31,080 nt of DNA from a virus: positions 1-31,080 of the IMG/VR virus record IMGVR_UViG_3300037189_028988; one strand, written 5' to 3'. Shown here piece after piece: positions 24,227 to 31,080 of this stretch. A model generated the notes under the pieces. The model was not told where the DNA came from. It saw nothing but the letters and a program-made list of their open reading frames with translations, and ran no database searches. The translations under genes and the position numbers were made by a program. Position 1 is the stretch's first letter. Each line of letters opens with the position of its first letter.

Positions 24227-24540
24227 TGGGAAAAACCATCAAGGCCTTGCATGACAAGGTGCTGGTCGTCAACATCGAAAACGGCGGTAAGATCACCTCC
24301 GGAGGCATCATCATCCCCGATGACAATGGCAAGGAGCGAGGCATCCGCCCTAGATGGGCTGAGATCTATGCCGTCGGATCTGACATCACGGATCTAACCC
24401 CGGGGCAGTGGATACTGATCAGCCACGGTCGATGGAGCCGAGGAGTTGACTTTGTTACGGATGCCGGAAAGATCACCCTTCGCCAGGTCGATTATCCCGA
24501 GGCCGTGCTGCTGGTTTCCGACACTGATCCTCTAGCCTAA
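24226..24540 (+). CDS. GroES-like co-chaperonin
   Basis: This 104-aa protein follows the GroES fold: IKALHDKVLVVNIENGGKI at the N-terminus (GroES LHDRVxVK), a mobile-loop segment GGIIIPDD, and AEIYAVGSDITDLTPGQWILIS matching VxAVGxG...VKxGDxVLF. Phages use such proteins, like T4 gp31, to refit host GroEL for capsid folding. The segment around the mobile loop (GGIIIPDDNGKERGIRPRW) is slightly longer than in bacterial GroES. It is coupled to the upstream gene by TAATG. Confidence 0.85.
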   Translation: MGKTIKALHDKVLVVNIENGGKITSGGIIIPDDNGKERGIRPRWAEIYAVGSDITDLTPGQWILISHGRWSRGVDFVTDAGKITLRQVDYPEAVLLVSDTDPLA

Positions 24541-24549
24541 ACAAACACC

Positions 24550-24578
24550 TTGACACAACCGAGAGGTTGTTACATAGT
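24550..24578 (+). promoter_or_regulatory. sigma70-type promoter with palindromic spacer, leaderless start
   Basis: TTGACA (24550-24555), 17 nt, CATAGT (24573-24578). The spacer carries the inverted repeat ACAACC-GAGA-GGTTGT. The predicted start of transcription coincides with the ATG at 24585. Confidence 0.55.
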
Positions 24579-24584
24579 TGATGT

Positions 24585-25040
24585 ATGATCACCTATGTTC
24601 AAGGCGACCTTCTAGGAGCCACCCAAAAGGTAATAGTCCATGGTACCAATAACCGTGGCGTAATGGGATCTGGCGTGGCCCGCCAGATCCGAGCTAGATG
24701 GCCAAACGTCTATGAGGTATATGCACTCAAGCACAAGGTCTTTGGCCTTGATCTGGGAGACGTGATACCGGTAGCAACGCTGGATGGCAAGGTCATCGTC
24801 AATGCCGTGACGCAGGACGGATTTGGTCGGGATGGTCAACGATATGTTGACTATGCTGCCATCGAGCGATGCTTTGAGATCATCAACGATAAGGTACATG
24901 CCTGGGAGGTCACCGAGGTGGCATTTCCTTTTATCGGTGCAGGCCTCGGAGGAGGAGACTGGAAGATCATAGAAGAGATTCTCACCCGAACTGCAACGTT
25001 TTATACACCGGTGGTCTATGATTTCCAGGTAGATCCGTGA
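24585..25040 (+). CDS. macro-domain protein (ADP-ribose binding/processing)
   Basis: This 151-aa protein is a compact macro domain. It has ITYVQGDLLGATQKVIVHGTNNRGVMGSGVARQIR (the GxG-rich ADP-ribose loop with N and G residues), VIVNAVTQDGFG, and FPFIGAGLGGGDW, the second loop. It most resembles the ADP-ribose-1''-phosphate phosphatase group that clears tRNA-splicing and NAD-derived products. There is no ribosome site; the ATG coincides with the predicted transcription start. A sirtuin is encoded at 1707, and a split-tRNA array lies in the same window, either of which could supply substrates. Confidence 0.85.
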   Translation: MITYVQGDLLGATQKVIVHGTNNRGVMGSGVARQIRARWPNVYEVYALKHKVFGLDLGDVIPVATLDGKVIVNAVTQDGFGRDGQRYVDYAAIERCFEIINDKVHAWEVTEVAFPFIGAGLGGGDWKIIEEILTRTATFYTPVVYDFQVDP

Positions 25041-25068
25041 TATGCTTGCGTTCAAACAGGGGATTTAG

Positions 25069-26001
25069 ATGAGCATCAAAAATAATTTATGGACTGAGCG
25101 CTATCGCCCAATCAAGCTAGACGACTATGTATGGATCGATGACGATCAGAAGCGAGAAGTTGAAGGCTGGGTTGCTGAAAAAGAAATCCCACATATCCTA
25201 TTAAGTGGTGGTCCGGGCTGCGGTAAGACCAGCCTTGCTAAAATGGTCCTCAAGGAAATGGGAGTGGATGACAGCGACGTCAAGTATGTCAACGCATCGA
25301 TGATGACCGGTATCGATGGCATGCGCGACCTCGTTGGATTCTGTGAAACCATGCCTAGCGGTGATTTTCGATATGTGTTGCTTGACGAAGCTGATCGTCT
25401 GAGCCCACAGGCACAGGACTCACTCAAGAACATGATAGAGGAATACAGCTCAATATGCCGCTGGATCCTTACCACCAATCGACCACACAAGATATTTGGT
25501 CCGATACATTCTCGTGTGCAGGGCTTCCATGTCGAGGCATTGGACCGGGAACAGTTCGTTACACGGGTGGGAACAATTCTTCTCACCGAGGGCGTTGATC
25601 TCAATGAACAAAATCTCGAAATACTTGATGAATATGTCACGGTCACATACCCTGATCTTCGCAAGTGTCTCAACATGCTACAGCAAAATTGCAAGGATGG
25701 CGAGCTGCGTCGACCCAAGAAATCCGGCGGCGGTGTGGCTGAATACATGATCGAGGCCGTTTCCCTGTTCAAGAACGGTAAGATCCATGAGGCTCGCAAA
25801 TTGGTATGCGCTAATGCAAGCGATGCTGATTACGAGGAGATTTATCGGCTGCTGTATCGCAATCTCGAATGGTGGGGTCGTGATGACGATACACAAAATC
25901 GTGCGGTGGTGATCATTGCCAACCGGCTAAAGGATCATGCACTGGTAGCAGATCCTGAAATTGCCATGGCAGCATGCTTGATTGAATTATCGATGCTGTG
26001 A
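25069..26001 (+). CDS. 44: sliding-clamp loader large subunit (T4 gp44-like, AAA+)
   Basis: This 310-aa AAA+ protein has Walker A GGPGCGKTS (about 47-55), Walker B VLLDEADRLS (about 105-114), sensor 1 LTTNRPHKI, and an SRVQ arginine-finger segment where cellular loaders have SRC. The N-terminal LWTERYRPIKLDDYV is the classic clamp-loader signature. In T4-like phages four copies join gp62 to load the gp45 clamp. The ATG has AGGGGA upstream. It is the last plus-strand gene before the convergent hairpin at 26021. Confidence 0.93.
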   Translation: MSIKNNLWTERYRPIKLDDYVWIDDDQKREVEGWVAEKEIPHILLSGGPGCGKTSLAKMVLKEMGVDDSDVKYVNASMMTGIDGMRDLVGFCETMPSGDFRYVLLDEADRLSPQAQDSLKNMIEEYSSICRWILTTNRPHKIFGPIHSRVQGFHVEALDREQFVTRVGTILLTEGVDLNEQNLEILDEYVTVTYPDLRKCLNMLQQNCKDGELRRPKKSGGGVAEYMIEAVSLFKNGKIHEARKLVCANASDADYEEIYRLLYRNLEWWGRDDDTQNRAVVIIANRLKDHALVADPEIAMAACLIELSML

Positions 26002-26020
26002 TGATTTATTAAAAATCCAT

Positions 26021-26049
26021 GTGCTGTATGTGGATATCACATACAGCAC
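26021..26049. terminator. bidirectional terminator-like hairpin between convergent genes
   Basis: A perfect 12-bp inverted repeat (GTGCTGTATGTG with its complement, 5-nt loop). On the minus strand it is followed after 5 nt by a T-rich run. It separates the clamp-loader gene from the tail-fibre module. Confidence 0.65.
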
Positions 26050-26160
26050 AATATGAAATGATTATTGTGGTATCTCTAGCCAAATGACTTCCCAGGGAAA
26101 ACCAGATTAGGCGGTGATATCACGCAATGCTTGGCGATAAACGGTTCGAAGGCTGACCAG

Positions 26161-26637
26161 TTATAAACTACTGTCACTGTGGGGAGCCTCCGGCCACATA
26201 ATGTTTAGGGGGAATTCGGGCTGGTCAGGAAGGTCTCTAAGGGCTTGACGATAAGCTGCCCAAGCAGCTTTGTCCACTGGTGCATCCGCTACTTGTGTCC
26301 AATCACAAGCGGTGAGCCTAGCGTTGCGTTGGTTGCGGATCAATGTTGCAATGTTTATATCTACCGTGCTTTTCTCTTGGTCAGTCATAGGCACAACTGC
26401 AAAAGTCTGCCTCCAGATTCCGTATTCATTTCGAACAGGAGCAACCTCTACCGTTTTTTCGTAGCGTCCTGTATCGGGCGTATTGGAAAAATCGTAAATG
26501 CCATAACCCAACGATTCTACTGTATCTGCTGTGAAATAGTTTGGAAACGATGTGTATGGAAAGAGTTGCCGGAAATTTTCCTCTGCAATTGGATAACCCA
26601 CAGGTTGCCCGTCTAGTAACTGAATGAATAATGTCAT
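26161..26637 (-). CDS. tail fibre assembly / tail assembly chaperone-like protein
   Basis: This 158-aa protein ends with RNARLTACDWTQVADAPVDKAAWAAYRQALRDLP and PLNIMWPEAP. That is the typical C-terminal signature of phage tail-assembly proteins placed after fibre genes (lR..Ll..sDWtqlpDap...a.W..YRq.LRdlp). The N-terminal part (MTLFIQLLDGQPVGYPIAEENFRQLFP) also fits. The start at 26637 overlaps the stop of the Gly-rich fibre gene (TGATG), so it is translationally coupled as the last gene of the fibre operon. Confidence 0.82.
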   Translation of the reverse strand: MTLFIQLLDGQPVGYPIAEENFRQLFPYTSFPNYFTADTVESLGYGIYDFSNTPDTGRYEKTVEVAPVRNEYGIWRQTFAVVPMTDQEKSTVDINIATLIRNQRNARLTACDWTQVADAPVDKAAWAAYRQALRDLPDQPEFPLNIMWPEAPHSDSSL

Positions 26638-27608
26638 CACACATTCCCCGTGTTGGTTGATGGAAATTGCCGTGTGGTTCCTGGCCAAATTATGCGTACT
26701 GCGCCCACACCGCCATTTCCACCTACAGATGTACCCGAACTAGCGTTTCCAGATCCGCCGCCTCCACCATATGATCCACCGTCGCCACCAAACTGACTTC
26801 CCAAGTTTACAGGTACAAATCCGTTGGTGCCGCCTGAACCTGCTTGTCCCACCATTGTGGCATCAGGAGATGCTGATGTAAGATCCGTAGTGCCTGCCGC
26901 CCCGTTTGAGCCTGATCCTAATATACCCACACCTCCTCCACCGGCGCCACCATAGTTGATGGTACCGGTTGAAGTTGCCATACCAGCACCGCCACCACCG
27001 CCACCTCCGGAGCCTGCAGTGGGTTGAACATATGTACCGTTACTTGCTAGACTTCCGGCTCCTGCACCGCCGGTGCCGCTATACCCTCCGGCACCTCCAC
27101 CCCCCGATGACATATAACTTGAATCACCACCAGCATTGGCAGAATAATTACCTGCACTGATTCCACCTGTGCCACCACCATCAAAAGTCCCAGAAGCTAC
27201 CCCACCTGAGGGGGCTGTGGCAGATGAGTTTCCCGAACCGTGCTGCCCACCTGTTGCGCTCACCGTGATAACACCATTAGAGAATGAACTAGTTCCACCA
27301 GTATAGGGTGTGCCCAAACTACCTGCTGCTGTAGCCTGTGATGTGCCGGCAGGCAGTCCTGTGCCGCGTGCACCTACAATTACCGTATAAGATTGGTTGG
27401 GAACCACCGCGATATTATTTTTATATGCCAGGCCTCCCCCTGCTCCACCAGAACCAAAGTAGTTTCCCCCACCCCCGCCGCCCCCAACAACCACCACAGA
27501 AACGGAAGTTACTCCTGCGGGTGCAGTCCAGCTAAATGTGCCTGCAGTTGTGTATGCCTGCTGTCCACTTACAATACTGGTGACTCCAGATGTACTAGCG
27601 CCAAACAT
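26637..27608 (-). CDS. glycine-rich tail fibre/adhesin protein
   Basis: This 323-aa protein begins with a beta module (TTAGTFSWTAPAGVTSVSVVVVGGGGGGG) and continues with over 200 residues of Gly-rich loops with Ser, Ala and Thr (poly-Gly runs, SGGGGAGGYSG, GGGGSGNASSG). It ends VGAVRIIWPGTTRQFP. This is the pattern of Gly-rich phage receptor-binding tips and adhesins. The start at 27608 overlaps the previous stop (TAATG), and its stop overlaps the assembly protein start. Confidence 0.8.
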   Translation of the reverse strand: MFGASTSGVTSIVSGQQAYTTAGTFSWTAPAGVTSVSVVVVGGGGGGGNYFGSGGAGGGLAYKNNIAVVPNQSYTVIVGARGTGLPAGTSQATAAGSLGTPYTGGTSSFSNGVITVSATGGQHGSGNSSATAPSGGVASGTFDGGGTGGISAGNYSANAGGDSSYMSSGGGGAGGYSGTGGAGAGSLASNGTYVQPTAGSGGGGGGGAGMATSTGTINYGGAGGGGVGILGSGSNGAAGTTDLTSASPDATMVGQAGSGGTNGFVPVNLGSQFGGDGGSYGGGGGSGNASSGTSVGGNGGVGAVRIIWPGTTRQFPSTNTGNV

Positions 27609-28129
27609 TATAGATAATTCTGCCCTGCGTTTGATCCCCACCAATATAGACCATCAGCAGTGAACACAAACTTGTCTCCTTTGCTGGCAGTAGCAGTGAT
27701 TGTGGGTGCTGAGGAACTGGGCCACTTGACTGATGCTGGCCAAGTAGCGCTGCGGCTACCAGTGGCGTCTTGTTGCAAGAACAAGGTAAACGACTTTCCC
27801 ACCGTGGGTGTGGGGAAAGTGAATGTGCAGTTGCCTGTCAATGTCAAAATTTGTAGTGTGCCAGTGGTCAAATCAATGGTATAAGCAGTGCCAGTGTTGG
27901 CAGCCAAGGTTTTTTCCGTGTATCCACCGTTCACATCTAGATTACCTGATATGGTCAATCCGCCTGTGGAGGTGAAAACTGGTATCTCCTGGTATGACAG
28001 ACTAGTGCCAGATGACACCAACCTTTTATACAACTTGTTGGTGGTGGTGTTAAAATATTCATCTCCCACATCGCCAGTGACTGGAGCAGAAGTGGATGGC
28101 AAATGTTTCACATAATCCTTGGATGACAT
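27608..28129 (-). CDS. tail fibre protein with shaft-type beta repeats
   Basis: This 173-aa protein begins MSSKDYVKHLPSTSAPVTGDVGDEYFNTTTNKLYKR, a common linker at the start of phage fibre distal parts. GGLTISGNLDVNGG follows, then a TLTGNCTFTFPTPTVGKSFTLFLQQDATGSRSATWP beta domain typical of fibre or appendage proteins. The ATG at 28129 has AGGAAC upstream. It is coupled by TAATG to the Gly-rich fibre gene and lies 20 nt from the 960-aa protein. Confidence 0.78.
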   Translation of the reverse strand: MSSKDYVKHLPSTSAPVTGDVGDEYFNTTTNKLYKRLVSSGTSLSYQEIPVFTSTGGLTISGNLDVNGGYTEKTLAANTGTAYTIDLTTGTLQILTLTGNCTFTFPTPTVGKSFTLFLQQDATGSRSATWPASVKWPSSSAPTITATASKGDKFVFTADGLYWWGSNAGQNYL

Positions 28130-28151
28130 CAATCGTTCCTATGGGTTAGCA

Positions 28152-31034
28152 TTAAGCCTGTGCTTCTTTCCAGGCCAAGCGGGCTGCAACTGATGCGTTA
28201 GTCGCCAACGGAGTCACGCATACTGTGATGATATCCGGGCCGTCTGGAAAGATGTTTGCAGGAGTGGTGGGAGCAGTCAGGGTGTTTCCTCCGCCCAAAA
28301 TACTGTTACCAATATCACGAATCTCACTTAAACTCGATGTAGTAACAGAATTAATTGGCACAATAGATGTGTAGATTGATTCACCACCTGAGATTGTGGC
28401 AGTATTTCCGTGTGTTGCAAATTGTGCCAGACTGGAGCCACCCACGGCAGCAAATGTGCCTGTGCTCACCCTACCATTTAAAAGCAATTCCACACGCACA
28501 GCAGCAGTGGTTGTATAAACACCAATACTGGCGGGTGCCAATTGCATGCGATTGATGATTTCTCTTGCACCCAGCAAACCGGTACTACCATTGTCCACAG
28601 TGGGTGCTAGTCGGATACTGAACACGGGATAACGGGTGCCTGCTGTGGCATAGATAGACTGTGTGTTTTGACCATAGTTGAACAAGAATGATTTATCATC
28701 GTCATAGCGTCCGTCCATGATCACCGAACTACCCCAGTGACTGATTGTGCTGGCAACCTGTGGACTGTACAATTCCACCATCACAGGTGCTGTGCCACCC
28801 GGGTTGCCCGCAGTGGCACCAGTCACAGTGAATGTGGTGGCTGTGGTACCGCCTGTTTGTGCTCTAGCCGCAATGGTCAAAGTGGTGGCAGTTTTGGCAC
28901 TATATGTTATGTATTCAATTGCACCAGCTGTGGCGGCGGGTGTGTACAATACTGCTGTGCCACTGGGAGGCCAGCCTGTGGTGTCTGCCACACTGATGGT
29001 TCCACCCGTGCTGGTGGCACTGGACAAGGTGGCTGTCAGGTATGTGTAATAGGACAAGTGATTTACTTCGTATCGTGCGGGCAGGTTACCTGACCGCATG
29101 TATGCTTCTGTGTTCACGTTGTTGTTGGGAATTCTGTGGCAATATATGACCTCGCCACGATTATTTTTAAATCCAAATCGCACCGCGCCCGCACCATACC
29201 AGGTATAGTCTGCATAGAACATCTGCATCTTGGTCAGGTCCAAATTGAATTGACTTGCACCAGTTCCGTCGCATTTATCAATATTCCATGCACTTTGTGG
29301 ATATCTGGTGTTAATAGTTTTGCTTAAAATACCAGCGGCTAGGGTGGTTCCGCGGTATTCGGGATAGATATACATCTGTGTGTCGCTGGTGATTCCAGTA
29401 ACCAAATAACTCATTCCACGGATAACAACAAAATCTCCTTGTTTTAGCTGCTGGCTAAATTTTGTAGCAGTGCCAACCACAGATTGTACACCGTTGCTGA
29501 CTGCGATTTTTCCAGCCAGCTGGGTGGTGCTGGATCGTTCAACTGCAAACAGTGTCTGCCCATCGTATTCAAAATAGAATCCATTTTGACTGTCAAACAT
29601 ACCCAAGCGGTTGGATGCACCATACCATGTGAAGGGGCCCACAATGATGTTGGTGCCAGTGGCAGGTGAAGCACTGGGCGTGGATCCAGCAGTGTAGGTG
29701 AATGTCAATTGAGTGGCTGCAGATACAACTGTAAAGGTTCCATTATAGGCTGTTTCGTTACAGCCAGACACTCTGACCACTGCGCCAGCGAATAAACCAT
29801 GGGGGTATTTTGTGGTCACGGTGACAGTTGCGCCTGAGCTGGTTACGTTATCCAGTGCCAGTGTGGGCTTGACAATGCTGCCAGTGGAGAATTGAATGCC
29901 TTTGCCACTCTGATAACGGAATTGGCGACGGGTTTGACGCATGACCTGATAACCATGGTAGGGGATCACGTTGGTGAATTGCACACCACCATCGAACGGT
30001 CTGTGTTCCACATAACCCAGTGCTCGGGGGTACAAGCTGGCATTTGCACCTGCTGCTAGTGTTACTGTGCCTGTGGCAGTTGTGGCAAATGTGAACACGC
30101 TGTTGGACGGGGTTGTGGCCACAATCCAGCTGGAGTTGATGGTGCCTGCTGCGGTGCCTGATCCACTGGTGCCCGTGGTGCCGTTGATGTAAACTGAATC
30201 ACCCACCCTCAAGCCGTGCGCATATGTGGTGGTCACAGTGCCCACTGAGCCGCTGAGTGAGATGCTGGTACAGGGAATACCTGCACCGGTGTAGAAAAAT
30301 GCAGGATAAAAGTATGTTTTTGTTGCATCATATAATGCTGCGGCTGGGGCGGTGGTGCATGTAAACTGAATGTTGGTGTTGGAGTTCACCACCTCAATTA
30401 TCCACCATCCATCTGCGTTGGCCACATCCAAAGTACCAAAAATGAAAAATGGAGTGCCCACTGTGAGGCCAGTGGTGTTGGGCATGGCCACGGTGACGGT
30501 TCTACCGCTTGCGGTCACGTTGGTGATGCTGTAGTTGCTGGCATTTGAGCCATTGAATACTACTGGCTGTGCTGTGCTGGTTATTGGTTGGGTGGGATCA
30601 TAAAATGCACTGGGACGATTGTTTAGCAGGTTTAGGCTTTCCCATTTAGTGCTTTGTAAACCATATTCAAAGTCCGTGTCAATCAATGACTGTGGTGTGG
30701 ACACACGCAATTTATCCACCGGGTCACGCAACACCTCTGAGGGCGTGATTTCCTGATAAGTTTCTTCCACCAATATAGAAATCTTGTCAGTTGAGTTCAT
30801 TGAACCAGTGGCATAACTTAGAACAATTGTGGCAGTTTCCTGCCCTGTGGTTGCGTCCACAGTGTTGGTGACAGTTCCCATCAGACTGGGATCACTGAAG
30901 TTATAGATGACTGTGCCTGTGGTCACGTTGGTGATCAACAACAACTGTTCCTTGCGGATGTTTTTACCTGTGACCACCACGGTTTTTGTGCTGGGGGTAA
31001 ATGTATAGCTTTCCAGTATTACGTGCTTTGCCAT
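28152..31034 (-). CDS. large virion/tail fibre protein
   Basis: This 960-aa protein starts MAKHVILESYTFTPSTKTVVVTGK. It contains many repeated beta modules of the form V..sg..vTvt..yPHGL..G..V.vsG..e..yNGTFTV, at least four times, plus a region GYQVMRQTRRQFRYQSGKGIQFSTG characteristic of large structural proteins in T4-like phages of marine bacteria. The repeats suggest a long rigid fibre or baseplate-attached protein. The ATG has AGGAG about 11 nt upstream. It heads the minus-strand fibre operon. The window ends 46 nt upstream of it. Confidence 0.8.
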   Translation of the reverse strand: MAKHVILESYTFTPSTKTVVVTGKNIRKEQLLLITNVTTGTVIYNFSDPSLMGTVTNTVDATTGQETATIVLSYATGSMNSTDKISILVEETYQEITPSEVLRDPVDKLRVSTPQSLIDTDFEYGLQSTKWESLNLLNNRPSAFYDPTQPITSTAQPVVFNGSNASNYSITNVTASGRTVTVAMPNTTGLTVGTPFFIFGTLDVANADGWWIIEVVNSNTNIQFTCTTAPAAALYDATKTYFYPAFFYTGAGIPCTSISLSGSVGTVTTTYAHGLRVGDSVYINGTTGTSGSGTAAGTINSSWIVATTPSNSVFTFATTATGTVTLAAGANASLYPRALGYVEHRPFDGGVQFTNVIPYHGYQVMRQTRRQFRYQSGKGIQFSTGSIVKPTLALDNVTSSGATVTVTTKYPHGLFAGAVVRVSGCNETAYNGTFTVVSAATQLTFTYTAGSTPSASPATGTNIIVGPFTWYGASNRLGMFDSQNGFYFEYDGQTLFAVERSSTTQLAGKIAVSNGVQSVVGTATKFSQQLKQGDFVVIRGMSYLVTGITSDTQMYIYPEYRGTTLAAGILSKTINTRYPQSAWNIDKCDGTGASQFNLDLTKMQMFYADYTWYGAGAVRFGFKNNRGEVIYCHRIPNNNVNTEAYMRSGNLPARYEVNHLSYYTYLTATLSSATSTGGTISVADTTGWPPSGTAVLYTPAATAGAIEYITYSAKTATTLTIAARAQTGGTTATTFTVTGATAGNPGGTAPVMVELYSPQVASTISHWGSSVIMDGRYDDDKSFLFNYGQNTQSIYATAGTRYPVFSIRLAPTVDNGSTGLLGAREIINRMQLAPASIGVYTTTAAVRVELLLNGRVSTGTFAAVGGSSLAQFATHGNTATISGGESIYTSIVPINSVTTSSLSEIRDIGNSILGGGNTLTAPTTPANIFPDGPDIITVCVTPLATNASVAARLAWKEAQA

Positions 31035-31080
31035 TTTAAATTAATCTCCTAACGCGATCGTTGTTGCTGAATATGGATAC

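Overview
The window looks like part of a tailed-phage genome of the T4-like (myovirus) kind. The markers are a T4 gp44-type clamp loader, a phage GroES-like co-chaperonin, a run of tail-fibre and virion proteins, free-standing homing endonucleases, and repeated (T/C/G)ATAAATA boxes that match the T4 late promoter. A lipobox lipoprotein and a host-type signal peptide suggest a Gram-negative host. No host housekeeping operon or rRNA is visible.

Layout. (1) Positions 1-16330 are almost wholly minus strand and form one very long tRNA array. I could fold 57 tRNA or tRNA-like genes, and together their anticodons cover all 20 amino acids. Set among them are small accessory genes: a methyltransferase-like protein, four Fe(II)/2-oxoglutarate-type oxygenases, a sirtuin, two cysteine phosphatases, a kinase-fold protein, a transglutaminase-like protein, two small unknown proteins and four homing endonucleases. 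(2) Positions 16330-16925 hold strong hairpins, a terminator, tandem sigma70-type promoters and probably a small RNA. (3) Positions 16925-19275 (minus) encode two small secreted proteins, a P-loop nucleotide kinase-like protein, a DnaQ-like exonuclease and an unknown protein. (4) Positions 19323-26001 (plus) encode a collagen-like fibre, two virion-type proteins, a zinc-ribbon protein, several small proteins, a DnaE-like fragment, a GroES-like protein, a macro-domain protein and the clamp loader. (5) Positions 26161-31034 (minus) are a tail-fibre module converging on a hairpin at 26021-26049.

The most unusual content is in the tRNA array. Conventional tRNAs sit beside highly divergent ones that often carry the same anticodon. 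Some divergent genes have a T-loop of the form GGCRGNN, in which U54, U55 and A58 are all replaced. Others have C33 in place of U33, very short D-arms, or the wrong variable-arm class. At least three tRNA genes (Asn, Lys, Thr) are interrupted in the anticodon loop by inserts of 43, 50 and about 95 nt that end in the same CCAAGA motif. These inserts are far too short to be ordinary group I introns, and the two short ones look like miniature acceptor/T-arm modules.

How the parts may work together (inference): the array would let the phage translate independently of host tRNAs. The oxygenases, sirtuin, macro domain, kinase and phosphatases form an unusually rich set of modification and NAD-linked enzymes. 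Transcription appears to use two signals: TTGACA/TTGCTT-N16/17-TATAAA promoters inside the array, and late ATAAATA boxes. Several ATAAATA boxes lie so close to the start codon that leaderless mRNAs are likely. All folds and alignments were done by eye.
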